Below, piece after piece: positions 11,526 to 22,300 of a stretch of 64,000 nucleotides of DNA; position 1 is the first letter of the stretch, and every line of letters begins with the position of its first letter. The position numbers were made by a program, and so were the translations under genes. Source of the stretch: Pteria penguin. Lineage: Eukaryota; Mollusca; Bivalvia; Pterioida; Pteriidae. Location: NCBI GenBank assembly GCA_035048485.1, contig CM068590.1, positions 13,128,494 to 13,192,493 on the forward strand, given 5' to 3'. The notes under the pieces are model-generated. The model saw only the letters and a list, made by a program, of their open reading frames with translations, ran no database searches and was not told the DNA's origin.

Positions 11526-12264
11526 CTTGTAGCTCCACAGATGGCTTACAGCTGTACGTCTTGGTCGGGATTAAGGTATGACAGTCTTAGATATATACTG
11601 ATGATACACTCGATTGTGATTAGTGATTGACCTCTTGACTCCTGCTTTTACACACACCATTTTTTTGTTCTCCAGTGGGGCAGAAAATCTGCCCAAGTGT
11701 AGAGCAATAGAATTGATAGGGCACAGGCGACTACAATACAAAACATGAACACAATGAATGTTTGCGATCTTGCATATTGAAACAAATGATACTCGTTTAT
11801 GAAAGAACTGCTATAAACAAGTGTAGGATTTGTAGTCTTAACTATCCTAATCCTCAGTGTCCAACTCCACAAACTAAGAAAACACTTAAGAATTTTTACA
11901 ATTTAATTTATTCCATTATACAATGTATAACATTCAAATGATTTGTCATTCATAATGACTTTACTTTAGATACTTTAGTACTTTATAGAAATAATCATGC
12001 ACATAACATACTCTTTCATGTTGGATAGAATACAAAATACTTTATTTATCTAAAAAATGATAATTGAAATCTATTTTACAGTTCTGAGTACGATGTGTGT
12101 GAAACTTTGTTACACTTTACAGGACATCTGTCTAGTAAAGTCTCAGATTTCAATGAATTAATAGTGAAAATTTTACCTGACCAGCCAATTTTACCAGAAA
12201 AATGTCAAGTGGTCTGGTGGGTTTCAGAATCATTATGAGTAATGACCGTGACATACTGACCCTA
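11526..12264. other. Middle part of THAP pseudogene intron 3
   Basis: AT-rich intron sequence with no recognised feature. Confidence 0.5.
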
Positions 12265-13957
12265 AACAAGAGGCCCAAGTGGGCCTATATCATTCAACTG
12301 AGTACCTAGATGATCAGTCATGCATGAAGGAAGAATTCATTTATTTTTGCATTACTGTGACTAAGTCAACACAAATGTTGAAAATATGTCAAATTTTATT
12401 TCAGACCAGAATAAAAAACAACACTTTTTTTTCAGGTGATTTTGATATTAAGCATTTGCTTTGTCTCTGCAAGATGTGATTCGGGGCAACAAGTTAGTCA
12501 CTTTCTTTAGGTGGGGCCTTTTGTTGACTGATTTCAAGTCTGAGTCATGAAAACAAATGTTTCAAATATTGTCCAGATCTTAAAATAGCCTAATTTCATA
12601 TGTTGAGTGTTGAGAAACATCTAAAAACTTATTTAGATGTGTAAAGAAATGAAAAAAAATAACATTTTGACCACAGCTAGATTTGAACTGCTACTTTCCA
12701 TATTTCAATTACCAAGTGGTATATGTGCCATTGTGAGACCTACTTTTTAGACATGGTGGCATTATCTGTTAACTAATTTGGATGAAATTTACCAGATTGA
12801 TAGAGGACTTTTAGTACTTCATGTATTCCATGTTTCATTAAAATCTTTCATGTGGTATAACAGCAGAAGTGAAAAATGTGATTGAATTTTACCTATACAC
12901 CCTCATTTAGAAGTCTTAAAAAATTCATAGAAAATCCAAAAATTGAGATATTGACAAAATTCTTTCAAAGTAACATTCCTTACCATAATTATGATCACAA
13001 TAGTCCATAAGAAATCATCATTATCAATTAACTAGGAAATATGACACTTTTCTGCATTGAAATCAATAAGTCCAAAGAAATGTTGAAAAAAAATTCTAAA
13101 ATTTGATTTTGGAAGGGAACCAAAATGACAATATGTCTTCACTCATCCCTCTAGATCATTTCTATGCATTCTGTTTGTCTCTGTATAGAGCCCGTATGAA
13201 AAAGAATATTGTTAAAGGAGGGAACTCTTTTGTGACCTACTTTTGACTATGGTGGCGCCACCTGTGAAGAGGTCTGGACAAAAACAACAGAATTTGAAGA
13301 GGATTATAAATGACTTATTTCTACCAAGATTTATTAAAATCCTTCGAACACTTTTGTAGAAAAAGTTTAAAATGTGAAAAATGGCCACCCCCCCCCCCCT
13401 TTTTTGGAAGTCTTAAAAAATTCATAAAAAATCCAAAAATTGAGATAATGACAAAATTCTTTCATAATAATATTCCTTATTACAATTATGACCATAATAG
13501 TCATTAAGAAATCATCAATATCAATTAACTGAAAAACATGACACTTTTCTGCATTGAAATGACTAAGTCCAGAAACATTTCAAAAAAGCGTAAATTTCTA
13601 TTTGACAGATCTTAAACCCGAACACAATTTTCAATAACCAATATTTATAGATTGTTGAAATGGAATTAGTTTCCCCATTTATATACTGGTTCTGGAGGAG
13701 AAGATGTTTGAAGAGGGGTACCATTTTGGGCACTTTTAGCCCCGCCCTGGATCCACCTCTGAGGGAATCTGGATCCTGAACACAATTTTAGTAGGGGACC
13801 TTGAGTACATCATTTACACAAAGTTTGATCCAAATCTTCAATGTTGTTCCAGAGAAGAAGTCGAAAATGTGAAAAAGTTAACGACGGACGGACGACGACG
13901 GACAGCGCACTATGACTATAGCTCACTTGAGCCTTTGGCTCAAGTGAGCTAAAAAAA
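12265..13957. mobile_element. 1.7-kb non-autonomous repeat with hairpin ends
   Basis: The left end has the 7-bp-stem palindrome AGGCCCAAGTGGGCCT (12271-12286). The right end has a GGACGGACGAC-rich stretch and a perfect 14-bp-stem, 3-nt-loop hairpin (13920-13950) followed by an A-run. Similar 'aggccc...gggcc' and 'gctca..tgagc' ended repeats are abundant in bivalve genomes. Inside, a segment of about 170 bp at ~12905-13085 recurs at ~13400-13575. No protein was recognised. The mobility mechanism is unknown; there is no clear TIR or target duplication. Confidence 0.65.
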
Positions 13958-14087
13958 GAAAGTGTTGCCACGACAACACATGCAGCCTAGACTGCAGTAA
14001 GTTTATAACATATGGTAACCTACTCAAAATGCTTCATTTATGATTCATATGATCTGCATTTTGTATAAATTAAATGCACTCTTTTAG

Positions 14088-14428
14088 TCTAGCCAAGTGA
14101 AGTGGACACAGAGTGAAAAGGTAAAGACATGCTCGCAGGGAACTATGGCAATACCATCCAAAGTGGAGACTGTAGACACTTCATGCCAGACAGAAATATC
14201 TTTTTTTGCAAGGGTGGATTGTGCAACACAGCAAACAACAGCTGCAAAGTTTCATGATGATGAGGAGGAGGATGTTGCTTTAGATGACTCTAGGAATGAC
14301 TCTGAGGACAGTGATTCAGATATGGACTGGACTCCAGATATGTATGATGAAGATCATTATGAAGATGAAGATGATGAATTAGGAGATGATAAAGATTATG
14401 AACATGATAATGACATTGATGCAGACAT
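14088..14428 (+). pseudogene. Exon 4: acidic linker of the THAP pseudogene
   Basis: The exon follows the acceptor CTTTTAG (14081-14087) and ends at the donor GTAAGA (14429). It encodes SSQVKWTQSEK, a VDTSCQTE motif, and then a long Asp/Glu tract. This layout (THAP, TSCQTE, acidic stretch) precedes the transposase-like core in this family. It ends in phase 2, completed by the A at 15144. No stop occurs within it. Confidence 0.75.
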
Positions 14429-15143
14429 GTAAGAAATAATTTTTAAGGATCTGACAAAAAAAAGTTTTGGGTACCTTGAGGACTTCATTCATGATTAGTT
14501 TCATCAAAGGAGTTACATTACTTCTGTTTGAGCTTTACATATTATACACCCCCTTTCATTTCTAAATCTTGAAAAAAAAATGTAGTAGAAGCTGTGTGTG
14601 AAACATGAATGCCCTGATGACAGATTTGTCAGGATGTAAGCTGTTGTCCTAAAACTAAATTCTAAGGTAAAAGTCACACAGTCAATGTCACAGTTTCAGA
14701 AGAAAGGTCTTGTCATAAGGAATGCACATGTGAAACAACAAAGCCCTATCACTCACAGTTCAAAAATTTTGCAGACCAACAGACCCACAGATAAACAGAC
14801 CCAAAAACAAAAAACCATATACCCCCAAATCTTCAATTATGGGTGGAATCGTACACATGCACATTTAGCCCTTTCAAACAGACTCACCAGAACCAGTGAT
14901 GGATTTTATTAGTGTCACACAAAATGTCTAAAAAGTGACAAATTCCGTCTGCAGAAGCTTAATCATACAACGATGGTTATGGCATGGCTCAGGGCAAGAC
15001 TAATGGACACAAATAGAGACATACAATGATTCCTACATACTCCCACCCACCAAACTCTGTTTGCAGGGCTTTAATGACATCCAATTTTTCGCCATGGCTT
15101 TTTATTTCTCTATAAGACTGACTTTGATTAATTCTTGTTTCAG
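14429..15143. other. THAP pseudogene intron 4
   Basis: Ordinary intron sequence with runs such as 'acagaccaacagacccacag'. No gene or element was recognised. Confidence 0.5.
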
Positions 15144-15638
15144 AGACATCACAGAGGATGCTTCACATCCATCTAAGGAAAGAAAGTACCTTGTCTTTGA
15201 GTCGTGCTTAAAAGTTTTACTTTCCATCTGCTTATTTTGTCAATGTTTTTGTCGAGTGATCATAAAGAAATTCAATGGCACCATGGTTGTAATTGACTGC
15301 ATTTGTATAAATGGTCATGTAAGGAGATAGTCAAGTCAACCGACCATGAACCGCCTTCGCATAGGGAACTTGTTGGTGGCTACTGGGATCTTGTTCAGTG
15401 GTGGAAGTGCAACAAAGGTTATAAACTGTCTGAGGCACTCTGGTAATGTTACCTTTTCCGAGAGGACTTACAGACGGATTCAGGCCTCATACCTTATTCC
15501 GGCTGTAAGTTGAGTGTGGTCACGCTGTCAGTCTAGAGCCTTGGAGCCCTGTGACGGTAAAGATGTAAAAATGGGTGGAGATGTCCGATGCTGCTCTCCT
15601 GGACATACTGCAATGTTCTAGATGTACAGCTGGTACAG
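15144..15638 (+). pseudogene. Exon 5: N-terminal part of the transposase-like core, three in-frame stops
   Basis: The acceptor TTGTTTCAG leads into KYLVFESCL and a Cys-rich segment (CLFCQCFC) of the type seen in THAP transposase-like proteins. It continues to SSQP, GNLLVATGILFSGG, FSERTYRRIQASYLIP and a degraded GDGRxDSPGH motif. In-frame stops are TAG 15328-15330 (at the Trp position before SSQP), TGA 15511 and TAG 15619. The GDGRxDSPGH motif reads GDVRCCSPGH, so the second Asp is lost. It ends at donor GTTAAC (15639) in phase 2, which does not match the phase-0 start of exon 6. A short stretch of the core is missing. Confidence 0.85.
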
Positions 15639-16581
15639 GTTAACATCCTTTTCATATGTATTCAGTGTTTTTCATAAATTTCAAAATTAATATGCAATAC
15701 AAACAAGGTGTGTTTGTGAAACACAAATGTCCAAGAAGTAACGAAGTCTATAGAAGACAAAATTTTCAATGTCACACGTTTTGACTTGCCCTATCTAGGG
15801 ATAAATTAAGGTCAAATTTGCAATATATGATATAGTAACGCATGCCCTCTCCAGGGGTCAAATGATGTCAAAGGTTAAAGGTCTTTGTGATAGATGGACT
15901 GACTCTGAAGTGAGGAATAAATAAATATTTCACGTTTTTGTGCACTATTATTGCTCACCTGAGTACTTTGCACATGTGATCGGAGATAGTTTTAACCACA
16001 GGCCTACGTATCTTTTTGTTGACCTGTATGGGCACTTAAAAGTAGAGAAAGAATTTACCTATATACACAAACAGCCTTTTTGTGTCTCGTTTTCTACCTG
16101 GTATGTGGGGGAAGATACTCTTGGGCATTGACGCAGTTGCAGTTGATGATGATGATGAAGATGATGATGACGATGATAATGAAGATTATTTCGACAATGG
16201 TAAGGATGATGATCATGATCACAAAGATGATGATGAGGCAGAGGCCTAATATAGATATCAATACCTACAACTTTGATCTTTAAATCAAGAAAACTGAATT
16301 TATGAAAAACTATCACTGAAAATTCTGTAATATTGTAATTCATTAAGATTTATACCAAAGAATAAAATTCATTGTGTTGAAGTTTCATATTTTCAATATT
16401 TGAAGATAACTACCATAAGGGCATTTGTACTGTACTATCTCAAATCTTACGATCACTAACATCAATACCAGCTTAGACATCATACATGTATATGTAGATA
16501 TATGTAATACCTGATATATATATTGCATGCTAGAGTAATATTAAAAATATGTAAATTACAGAGCCTTTATTTACATGATAG
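15639..16581. other. THAP pseudogene intron 5 with GAT microsatellite
   Basis: Contains a degenerate GATGATGAT/GATGATGAC microsatellite at about 16145-16240 that creates spurious open frames on both strands. The conserved core segment expected between exons 5 and 6 was not found here. Confidence 0.6.
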
Positions 16582-16768
16582 GTAACTGAGGTAAAGAATT
16601 CTTACAATATGGAATTGGAAGGCTTAAAAAGATCTTTAGCATTCCTAAAGTCACAAAATATGAAAATAACAGACATAACAACAGATCGGCACATGCAAGT
16701 CAAAAAGTACATGAGAGAAGGGGAGCCTACCATTAGGCACTGGTTTGATGTGTGGCATGTTGCCAAAG
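16582..16768 (+). pseudogene. Exon 6: TDRH...DVWHVAKG segment of the transposase-like core
   Basis: Translation starts VTEVKNSY, then MELEGLKR, ITTDRHMQVKKYMRE and HWFDVWHVAKG. The TDRH Asp is a candidate second catalytic acidic residue of the DDE/D fold. The acceptor is AG at 16580-16581 and the donor GTATAC at 16769. The phase-1 end joins exon 7 to complete the Gly of VAKG. No lesion occurs in this exon. Confidence 0.85.
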
Positions 16769-17152
16769 GTATACTTCTTTTGCGCATTTTATAGAATTTC
16801 TCATGAAATATTGCATTGCTTTCAAAGAAAGAGATGGAACTGTTTTTGTATTGCCCTTGTTCAAAACTTCTACATCAAGACATGTTAGATACTTACAGCA
16901 TTCAGTTTTCTAATATCTATTTATCATGTAAATTAAGAGAATTTTTGTCACCCACACAGACAACACATTTTACCTTGAACTAAGTCACTGATGAAGGTGA
17001 TGGTCAAGGCATAGCACCATTGGTAATGTCTTGTCACAAGGAATGCAAATATAGATGTACACATAAACTAATCTTTTAGCTGTGATAAAGCATAAACATT
17101 TAACACATGTTATTGTAACATTACTGTCATAAATTATATATACAAATTTAAG
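16769..17152. other. THAP pseudogene intron 6
   Basis: Short AT-rich intron. Nothing recognised. Confidence 0.5.
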
Positions 17153-17395
17153 GAATCTACAAGAAGATCTTTGCATTAAGCAAGAAAAAAGGCTGCGAAA
17201 TATTGGGCAAATGGGCACATTCCATATCAAACCATCTGTACTGGACTGCTGCTACTAGTCAAGGGAATGGGGATGAAGTTGATGATGAATGGGTATCTAT
17301 TTCTAACCATGTGTGCAATGTTCATGAGGGACATGGACCCCATTATTCACAATGCCAGCATGATGCTATTGTTAGAAAGAAATGGATTAAAGAAG
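17153..17395 (+). pseudogene. Exon 7: SNHLYW segment of the transposase-like core
   Basis: Encodes IYKKIFALSKKKGCEILG, W.HSISNHLYW, a GNGD.. loop, WVSISNHVCNVH.GHG and a Cys/His-containing tail (YSQCQH), as in family members. Acceptor AG 17151-17152, donor GTACAC at 17396; both junctions are phase 1. No stop or frameshift was seen. Confidence 0.85.
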
Positions 17396-17640
17396 GTACA
17401 CTGTGCAATTCTTTTCCCTTTTAATATTTTAACTTACCCACTTTCTATCAATTAAGACCCATGAATGTCAAATGTGATAAATTCACATACTTGTAAGTGC
17501 CATAGTCAAAAGATACTAATTACCTTCATATTTTACACTATCCGTTAAAATCATATACAACTACTACCATACATGTCTAAATGTACTTTTTTTATGAACC
17601 TTGCTTATGAGAAATATCATAAAGTATTTAACACCTCCAG

Positions 17641-17736
17641 ATTCAAAACCACACAAAGAACTGAAGGCCATAATTTTGAATACTAGAATATACGCCAACT
17701 GTCGCCAGCAGAACAAACTTCACAACTAGAAACTAG
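17641..17736 (+). pseudogene. Exon 8: LSPAEQTSQLE segment, frameshifted
   Basis: The acceptor CCTCCAG leads in phase 1 into DSKPHKELKAIILNTR. A frameshift near 17690 follows, and the other frame reads NIRQLSPAEQTSQLET up to donor GTAAGC (17737). The LSP.EQTS motif is diagnostic of the family. The segment normally following it is absent. Confidence 0.8.
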
Positions 17737-17862
17737 GTAAGCTAGATGCAGCAAGAAGCTCAATGACTCAAAGCCTGTAGTACTTGTCTTAAGTTTGCAC
17801 TTTTTATCATAATTTCCTACGGATATACACATTTACTGACATATGATTATTTCTCTTTAAAG

Positions 17863-18010
17863 ATGGTTATTGGCAGCAATGTACACCAATGAAAACAATT
17901 AAAGAAACCAAGCACTTAAAAAGATGGCAGTAAGAGGTGGTCTATTTCGTATCCCAAATATAAACAGGGTGGCCATGTGGTGAAGGCTGTGAAAGAGGAC
18001 TGTTCTTATG
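17863..18010 (+). pseudogene. Exon 9: LAAMYTNEN...YPKYKQGG segment with stop and frameshift
   Basis: Reads WLLAAMYTNENN, then an in-frame TAA (about 17896). After RNQAL and RGG a frameshift near 17945 leads into SYPKYKQGGHVV and KEDCSYG, ending at donor GTATGT (18011) in phase 1. Confidence 0.8.
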
Positions 18011-18624
18011 GTATGTATATCTTTTTATAAGGAATTTGTGTTTTCAAAATTCCTAATTTGTTCATTCTTAATTCCTCACTATTTTCATAGAATGAAACAC
18101 ACTGCTACTGGTGGCACTAAAGTGCAGAAAAACTATTTTTAACATAAACATCACAGCAAAAAGCTTCAACAGTGTGTTTAGACCCTCAATGGAGTACATA
18201 GTATGCATGCTAAAAGAAAAAATTACAAATTCTCTACGTCTCATGGTTCAAAATTATGGTAAAACTTAAAGTTAAAAACAGACAGATGAGGCTAAGCTGA
18301 CAAATAGATAAACAGACACTGACAGAACAACTAAGTCAATAACCATGGCATAATTTGTAAACTCTGGTCATACCAACCTTTGTGTGAAGTATTATGTTTA
18401 TATTTCTCATAGTTGCTGGGATTTGATTAAAACGTTAACCAAAATGTTGCCGGACAGACAGACAGGGCTAATCTATAGACAGGAATTGCTTTGCAATCCG
18501 GCCATAAACAATATGCCCCTGATCATTAAAATATGGGGCATAAAGAAGAACATGTAAATGCAGATTTTTAACACTTCTTTCCTGTCTTTAGAGACATGTA
18601 TCTATCAATATTCTTTTACCACAG
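18011..18624. other. THAP pseudogene intron 9, with the end of a dispersed repeat
   Basis: About 18430-18545 contains 'ccggacagacagacaggg' and ends 'aatatgcccctgatc...atatggggcataaa', a repeat end common in bivalve genomes. The rest is unremarkable. Confidence 0.55.
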
Positions 18625-18806
18625 GTTACATTAGTGAACTTCTGTTAGAAGTCATCATTCTTCGAGAGGAATTTCCAACATATTCCAGATCTTTAGAAGC
18701 ACATAAACATTATACACCCCCAAATCCATCATCTCAGGCAAGACGTGTTAATTGAAAGGATGAAGCCGTGCTTGCTCACAAATTTAGATTTAATAAGAAT
18801 AAATAA
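18625..18806 (+). pseudogene. Exon 10: C-terminal exon of the THAP pseudogene, frameshifted
   Basis: Encodes YISELLLEVI and an HKHYTPPNPSS segment. One frame stops at 18753, while a shifted frame continues KDEAVLAHKFRFNKNK to TAA at 18804-18806. The expected family C-terminus is therefore split by one frameshift. AATAAA at 18799-18804 overlaps the stop and could be the poly(A) signal. Confidence 0.75.
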
Positions 18807-19145
18807 AGTAGAAAAATCTTTCTTACTCAAAGTAGTGTACTGAATGGTTGTAAGTAATAAATGAAAAATTCTAGTGTAAAAGTGAACAACAGTAAATGGA
18901 AAGACACAGCTCTTTTGTGGAGTAATGTTCAGGAGTTCAAATGAATCCCATAATTCTATAATGTGTCAAGATTGTGACTTTCACCACAGAATTATGCCTA
19001 TAACACCTGAGTATCATTTCTATAAAGTTTCATCAAAATTCATATGATTTACATTCTATGATTCATTTATGGACAAATGACAGAGTATCTCACTGGCATA
19101 ACTACTAAACAGAAAACATTACATATATTGTGTATTCATGTAGAT
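18807..19145. other. Spacer between convergent genes
   Basis: About 340 bp separate the end of the THAP pseudogene (+) from the stop codon of the ballast-like gene (-). It must hold the 3' UTR of the latter. No clear AATAAA on the minus strand was picked out. Confidence 0.5.
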
Positions 19146-19305
19146 TCAGTAATCTCTGGCATACGCAAATCCTGAGTAAGATTCAGAAGGGAAAGCATTT
19201 CTGATAGCTGTAACAGCACATGCAGGAATCACACGTCTATTCTTCTTCCCCAATTTGTGCCATATCCATCTGGTCAACCTTCTATAGGCTATATATCGAT
19301 AAACT
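19146..19305 (-). CDS. Exon 3 of the ballast-like gene (C-terminus)
   Basis: The minus-strand acceptor GAATTTCAG is followed by a 1-nt phase completion and 52 codons: VYRYIAYRRLTRW, KKNRRVIPACAV, IRNAFP and the terminal YSGFAYARDY, then TGA (19148-19146). The AYR...W, IP.C...IR..FP and YSGF positions are the conserved signature of the ballast C-terminus. The satellite array begins only about 95 bp into the intron from this exon. Confidence 0.88.
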
Positions 19306-22300
19306 CTGAAATTCACAGTGTGAAAAAATAGGCATCATTTTGATTTTCACATCTAAATTGGTGGTCAATCAATGCATTTGTAAGAGGGGTGACCTACCAG
19401 AATAAATATAGAACATATATACCTTGTAATTTAGTGCACCATATGCGCATTTCGACAACTTATGTCTCTTCAGTGATGCTCGTGGCCAAATGATTGGAAT
19501 TCACAAAATATATAAATATTTGAAGAGCAGTGTTGAAACCAAAACGACCGAAAAGTGAACCAAAGAATCTATCTAAGGACAGAGCTATGCATGAGGGAGA
19601 TACTCCCTAGTTTAAGAGTGATTTACTTAACTTGATGACTGAAAATTTGAAGTATATATTTCATGTCAATACTAAAGCACTGAAAACTAGAGTTACGATG
19701 CCCTCGGGGACTATCATCCCACCAGCAGTGACACCGGCCTAGTGGTTATAATAAATATAGAAAATATATACCTTGTAATTTAGTGCACCATATGCGCATT
19801 TCGACAACTTATGTCTCTTCAGTGATGCTCGTGGCCAAATGATTGGAATTCACAAAATATATAAATATTTGAAGAGCAGTGTTGAAACCAAAACGACCGA
19901 AAAGTGCACCAAAGAATCTATCTAAGGACACAGCTATGCATGAGGGAGATACTCCCTAGTTTTAGAGTGATTTACTTAATTTGATGACTGAAAATTTGAA
20001 GCATATATTTCATGTCAGTACTAAGGCAGTGAAAACTAGACTTATGATGCCCTCGGGAACTATCAGTCAACCAGCAGTGACACCGGCCTAGTGGTTACAA
20101 TAAATATAGAAAATATATACCTTGTAATTTAGTGCACCATATGCGCATTTCGACAACTTATGTCTCTTCAGTGATGCTCGTGGCCAAATGATTGGAATTC
20201 ACAAAATATATAAATATTTGAAGAGCAGTGTTGAAACCAAAACGACCGAAAAGTGAACCAAAGAATCTATCTAAGGACAGAGCTATGCATGAGGGAGATA
20301 CTCCCTAGTTTTAGAGTGATTTACTTAATTTGATGACTGAAAATTTGAAGTATATATTTCATGTCAGTACTAAAGCACTGAAAACTAGACTTATGATGCC
20401 CTCGGGAACTATCAGTCCACCAGCAGTGACACCGGCCTAGTGGTTATAATAAATATAGAAAATATATACCTTGTAATTTAGTGCACCATATGCGTTTTTC
20501 GACAACTTATGTCTCTTCAGTGATGCTCGTTGCCAAATGATTGGAATTCACAAAATATATAAATATTTGAAGAGCAGTGTTGAAACCAAAACGACCGAAA
20601 AGTGCACCAAAGAATCTATCTAAGGACAGAGCTATGCATGAGGGAGATACTCCTAGTTTTAGAGTGATTTACTTAATTTGATGACTGAAAATTTGAAGCA
20701 TATATTTCATGTCAGTACTAAGGCAGTGAAAACTAGACTTATGATGCCCTCGGGAACTATCAGTCAACCAGCAGTGACACCGGCCTAGTGGTTACAATAA
20801 ATATAGAACATATATACCTTGTAATTTAGTGCACCATATGCGCATTTCGACAACTTATGTCTCTTCAGTGATGCTCGTGGCCAAATGATTGGAATTCACA
20901 AAATATATAAATATTTGAAGAGCAGTGTTGAAACCAAAACGACCGAAAAGTGAACCAAAGAATCTATCTAAGGACAGAGCTATGCATGAGGGAGATACTC
21001 CCTAGTTTTAGAGTGATTTACTTAATTTGATGACTGAAAATTTGAAGTATATATTTCATGTCAGTACTAAAGCACTGAAAACTAGACTTATGATGCCCTC
21101 GGGAACTATCAGTCAAACAGCAGTGACACCGGCCTAGTGGTTATAATAAATATAGAACATATATACCTTGTAATTTAGTGCACCATATGCGTTTTTCGAC
21201 AACTTATGTCTCTTCAGTGATGCTCGTTGCCAAATGATTGGAATTCACAAAATATATAAATATTTGAAGAGCAGTGTTGAAACCAAAACGACCGAAAAGT
21301 GCACCAAAGAATCTATCTAAGGACAGAGCTATGCATGAGGGAGATACTCCCTAGTTTTAGAGTGATTTACTTAATTTGATGACTGAAAATTTGAAGCATA
21401 TATTTCATGTCAGTACTAAGGCAGTGAAAACTAGACTTATGATGCCCTCGGGAACTATCAGTCAACCAGCAGTGACACCGGCCTAGTGGTTACAATAAAT
21501 ATAGAACATATATACCTTGTAATTTAGTGCACCATATGCGCATTTCGACAACTTATGTCTCTTCAGTGATGCTCGTGGCCAAATGATTGGAATTCACAAA
21601 ATATATAAATATTTGAAGAGCAGTGTTGAAACCAAAACGACCGAAAAGTGCACCAAAGAATCTATCTAAGGACAGAGCTATGCATGAGGGAGATACTCCC
21701 TAGTTTTAGAGTGATTTACTTAATTTGATGACTGAAAATTTGAAGCATATATTTCATGTCAGTACTAAGGCAGTGAAAACTAGACTTATGATGCCCTCGG
21801 GAACTATCAGTCAACCAGCAGTGACACCGGCCTAGTGGTTACAATAAATATAGAACATATATACCTTGTAATTTAGTGCACCATATGCGCATTTCGACAA
21901 CTTATGTCTCTTCAGTGATGCTCGTGGCCAAATGATTGGAATTCACAAAATATATAAATATTTGAAGAGCAGTGTTGAAACCAAAACGACCGAAAAGTGA
22001 ACCAAAGAATCTATCTAAGGACAGAGCTATGCATGAGGGAGATACTCCCTAGTTTTAGAGTGATTTACTTAATTTGATGACTGAAAATTTGAAGTATATA
22101 TTTCATGTCAGTACTAAAGCACTGAAAACTAGACTTACGATACCCTCGGGGACTATCATCCCACCAGCAGTGACACCGGCCTAGTGGTTATAATAAATAT
22201 AGAAAATATATACCTTGTAATTGAGTGCACCATATGCGCATTTCGACAACTTATGTCTCTTCAGTGATGTTCGTGGCCAAATGATTGGAATTCACAAAAT

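Larger units (their letters stand above)
8303..18806 (+). pseudogene. THAP-domain DDE transposase-like gene, ten recognisable exons, inactivated
   Basis: Exons recognised by similarity and splice phase are 8303-~8652, 9637-9687, 10431-10576, 14088-14428, 15144-15638, 16582-16768, 17153-17395, 17641-17736, 17863-18010 and 18625-18806. In order they give an N-terminal THAP zinc finger, an acidic linker, and the transposase-like core found in many THAP proteins of molluscs, cnidarians and fish (KYLVFESCL, GNLL..GILFSGG, SPGH, TDRH, DVWHVAKG, SNHLYW, QTSQLE, YPKYKQGG). Most junction phases agree: 2-to-0 for exons 4-5, and phase 1 for exons 6-7, 7-8 and 9-10. Lesions include frameshifts in exons 1, 8, 9 and 10, in-frame stops TAG 15328, TGA 15511, TAG 15619 and a TAA in exon 9, and missing pieces between exons 5-6 and 8-9. 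I infer an old transposon-derived gene decaying in place. Terminal inverted repeats were not found. Confidence 0.82.

Noticed and set aside
15940..16131. 63-codon frame in THAP intron 5
   Set aside because: It does not resemble the missing piece of the transposase core, and no splice sites fit the required phase.
16059..16343. His- or Met-rich frames on both strands
   Set aside because: They arise from the GATGAT microsatellite inside a THAP pseudogene intron.
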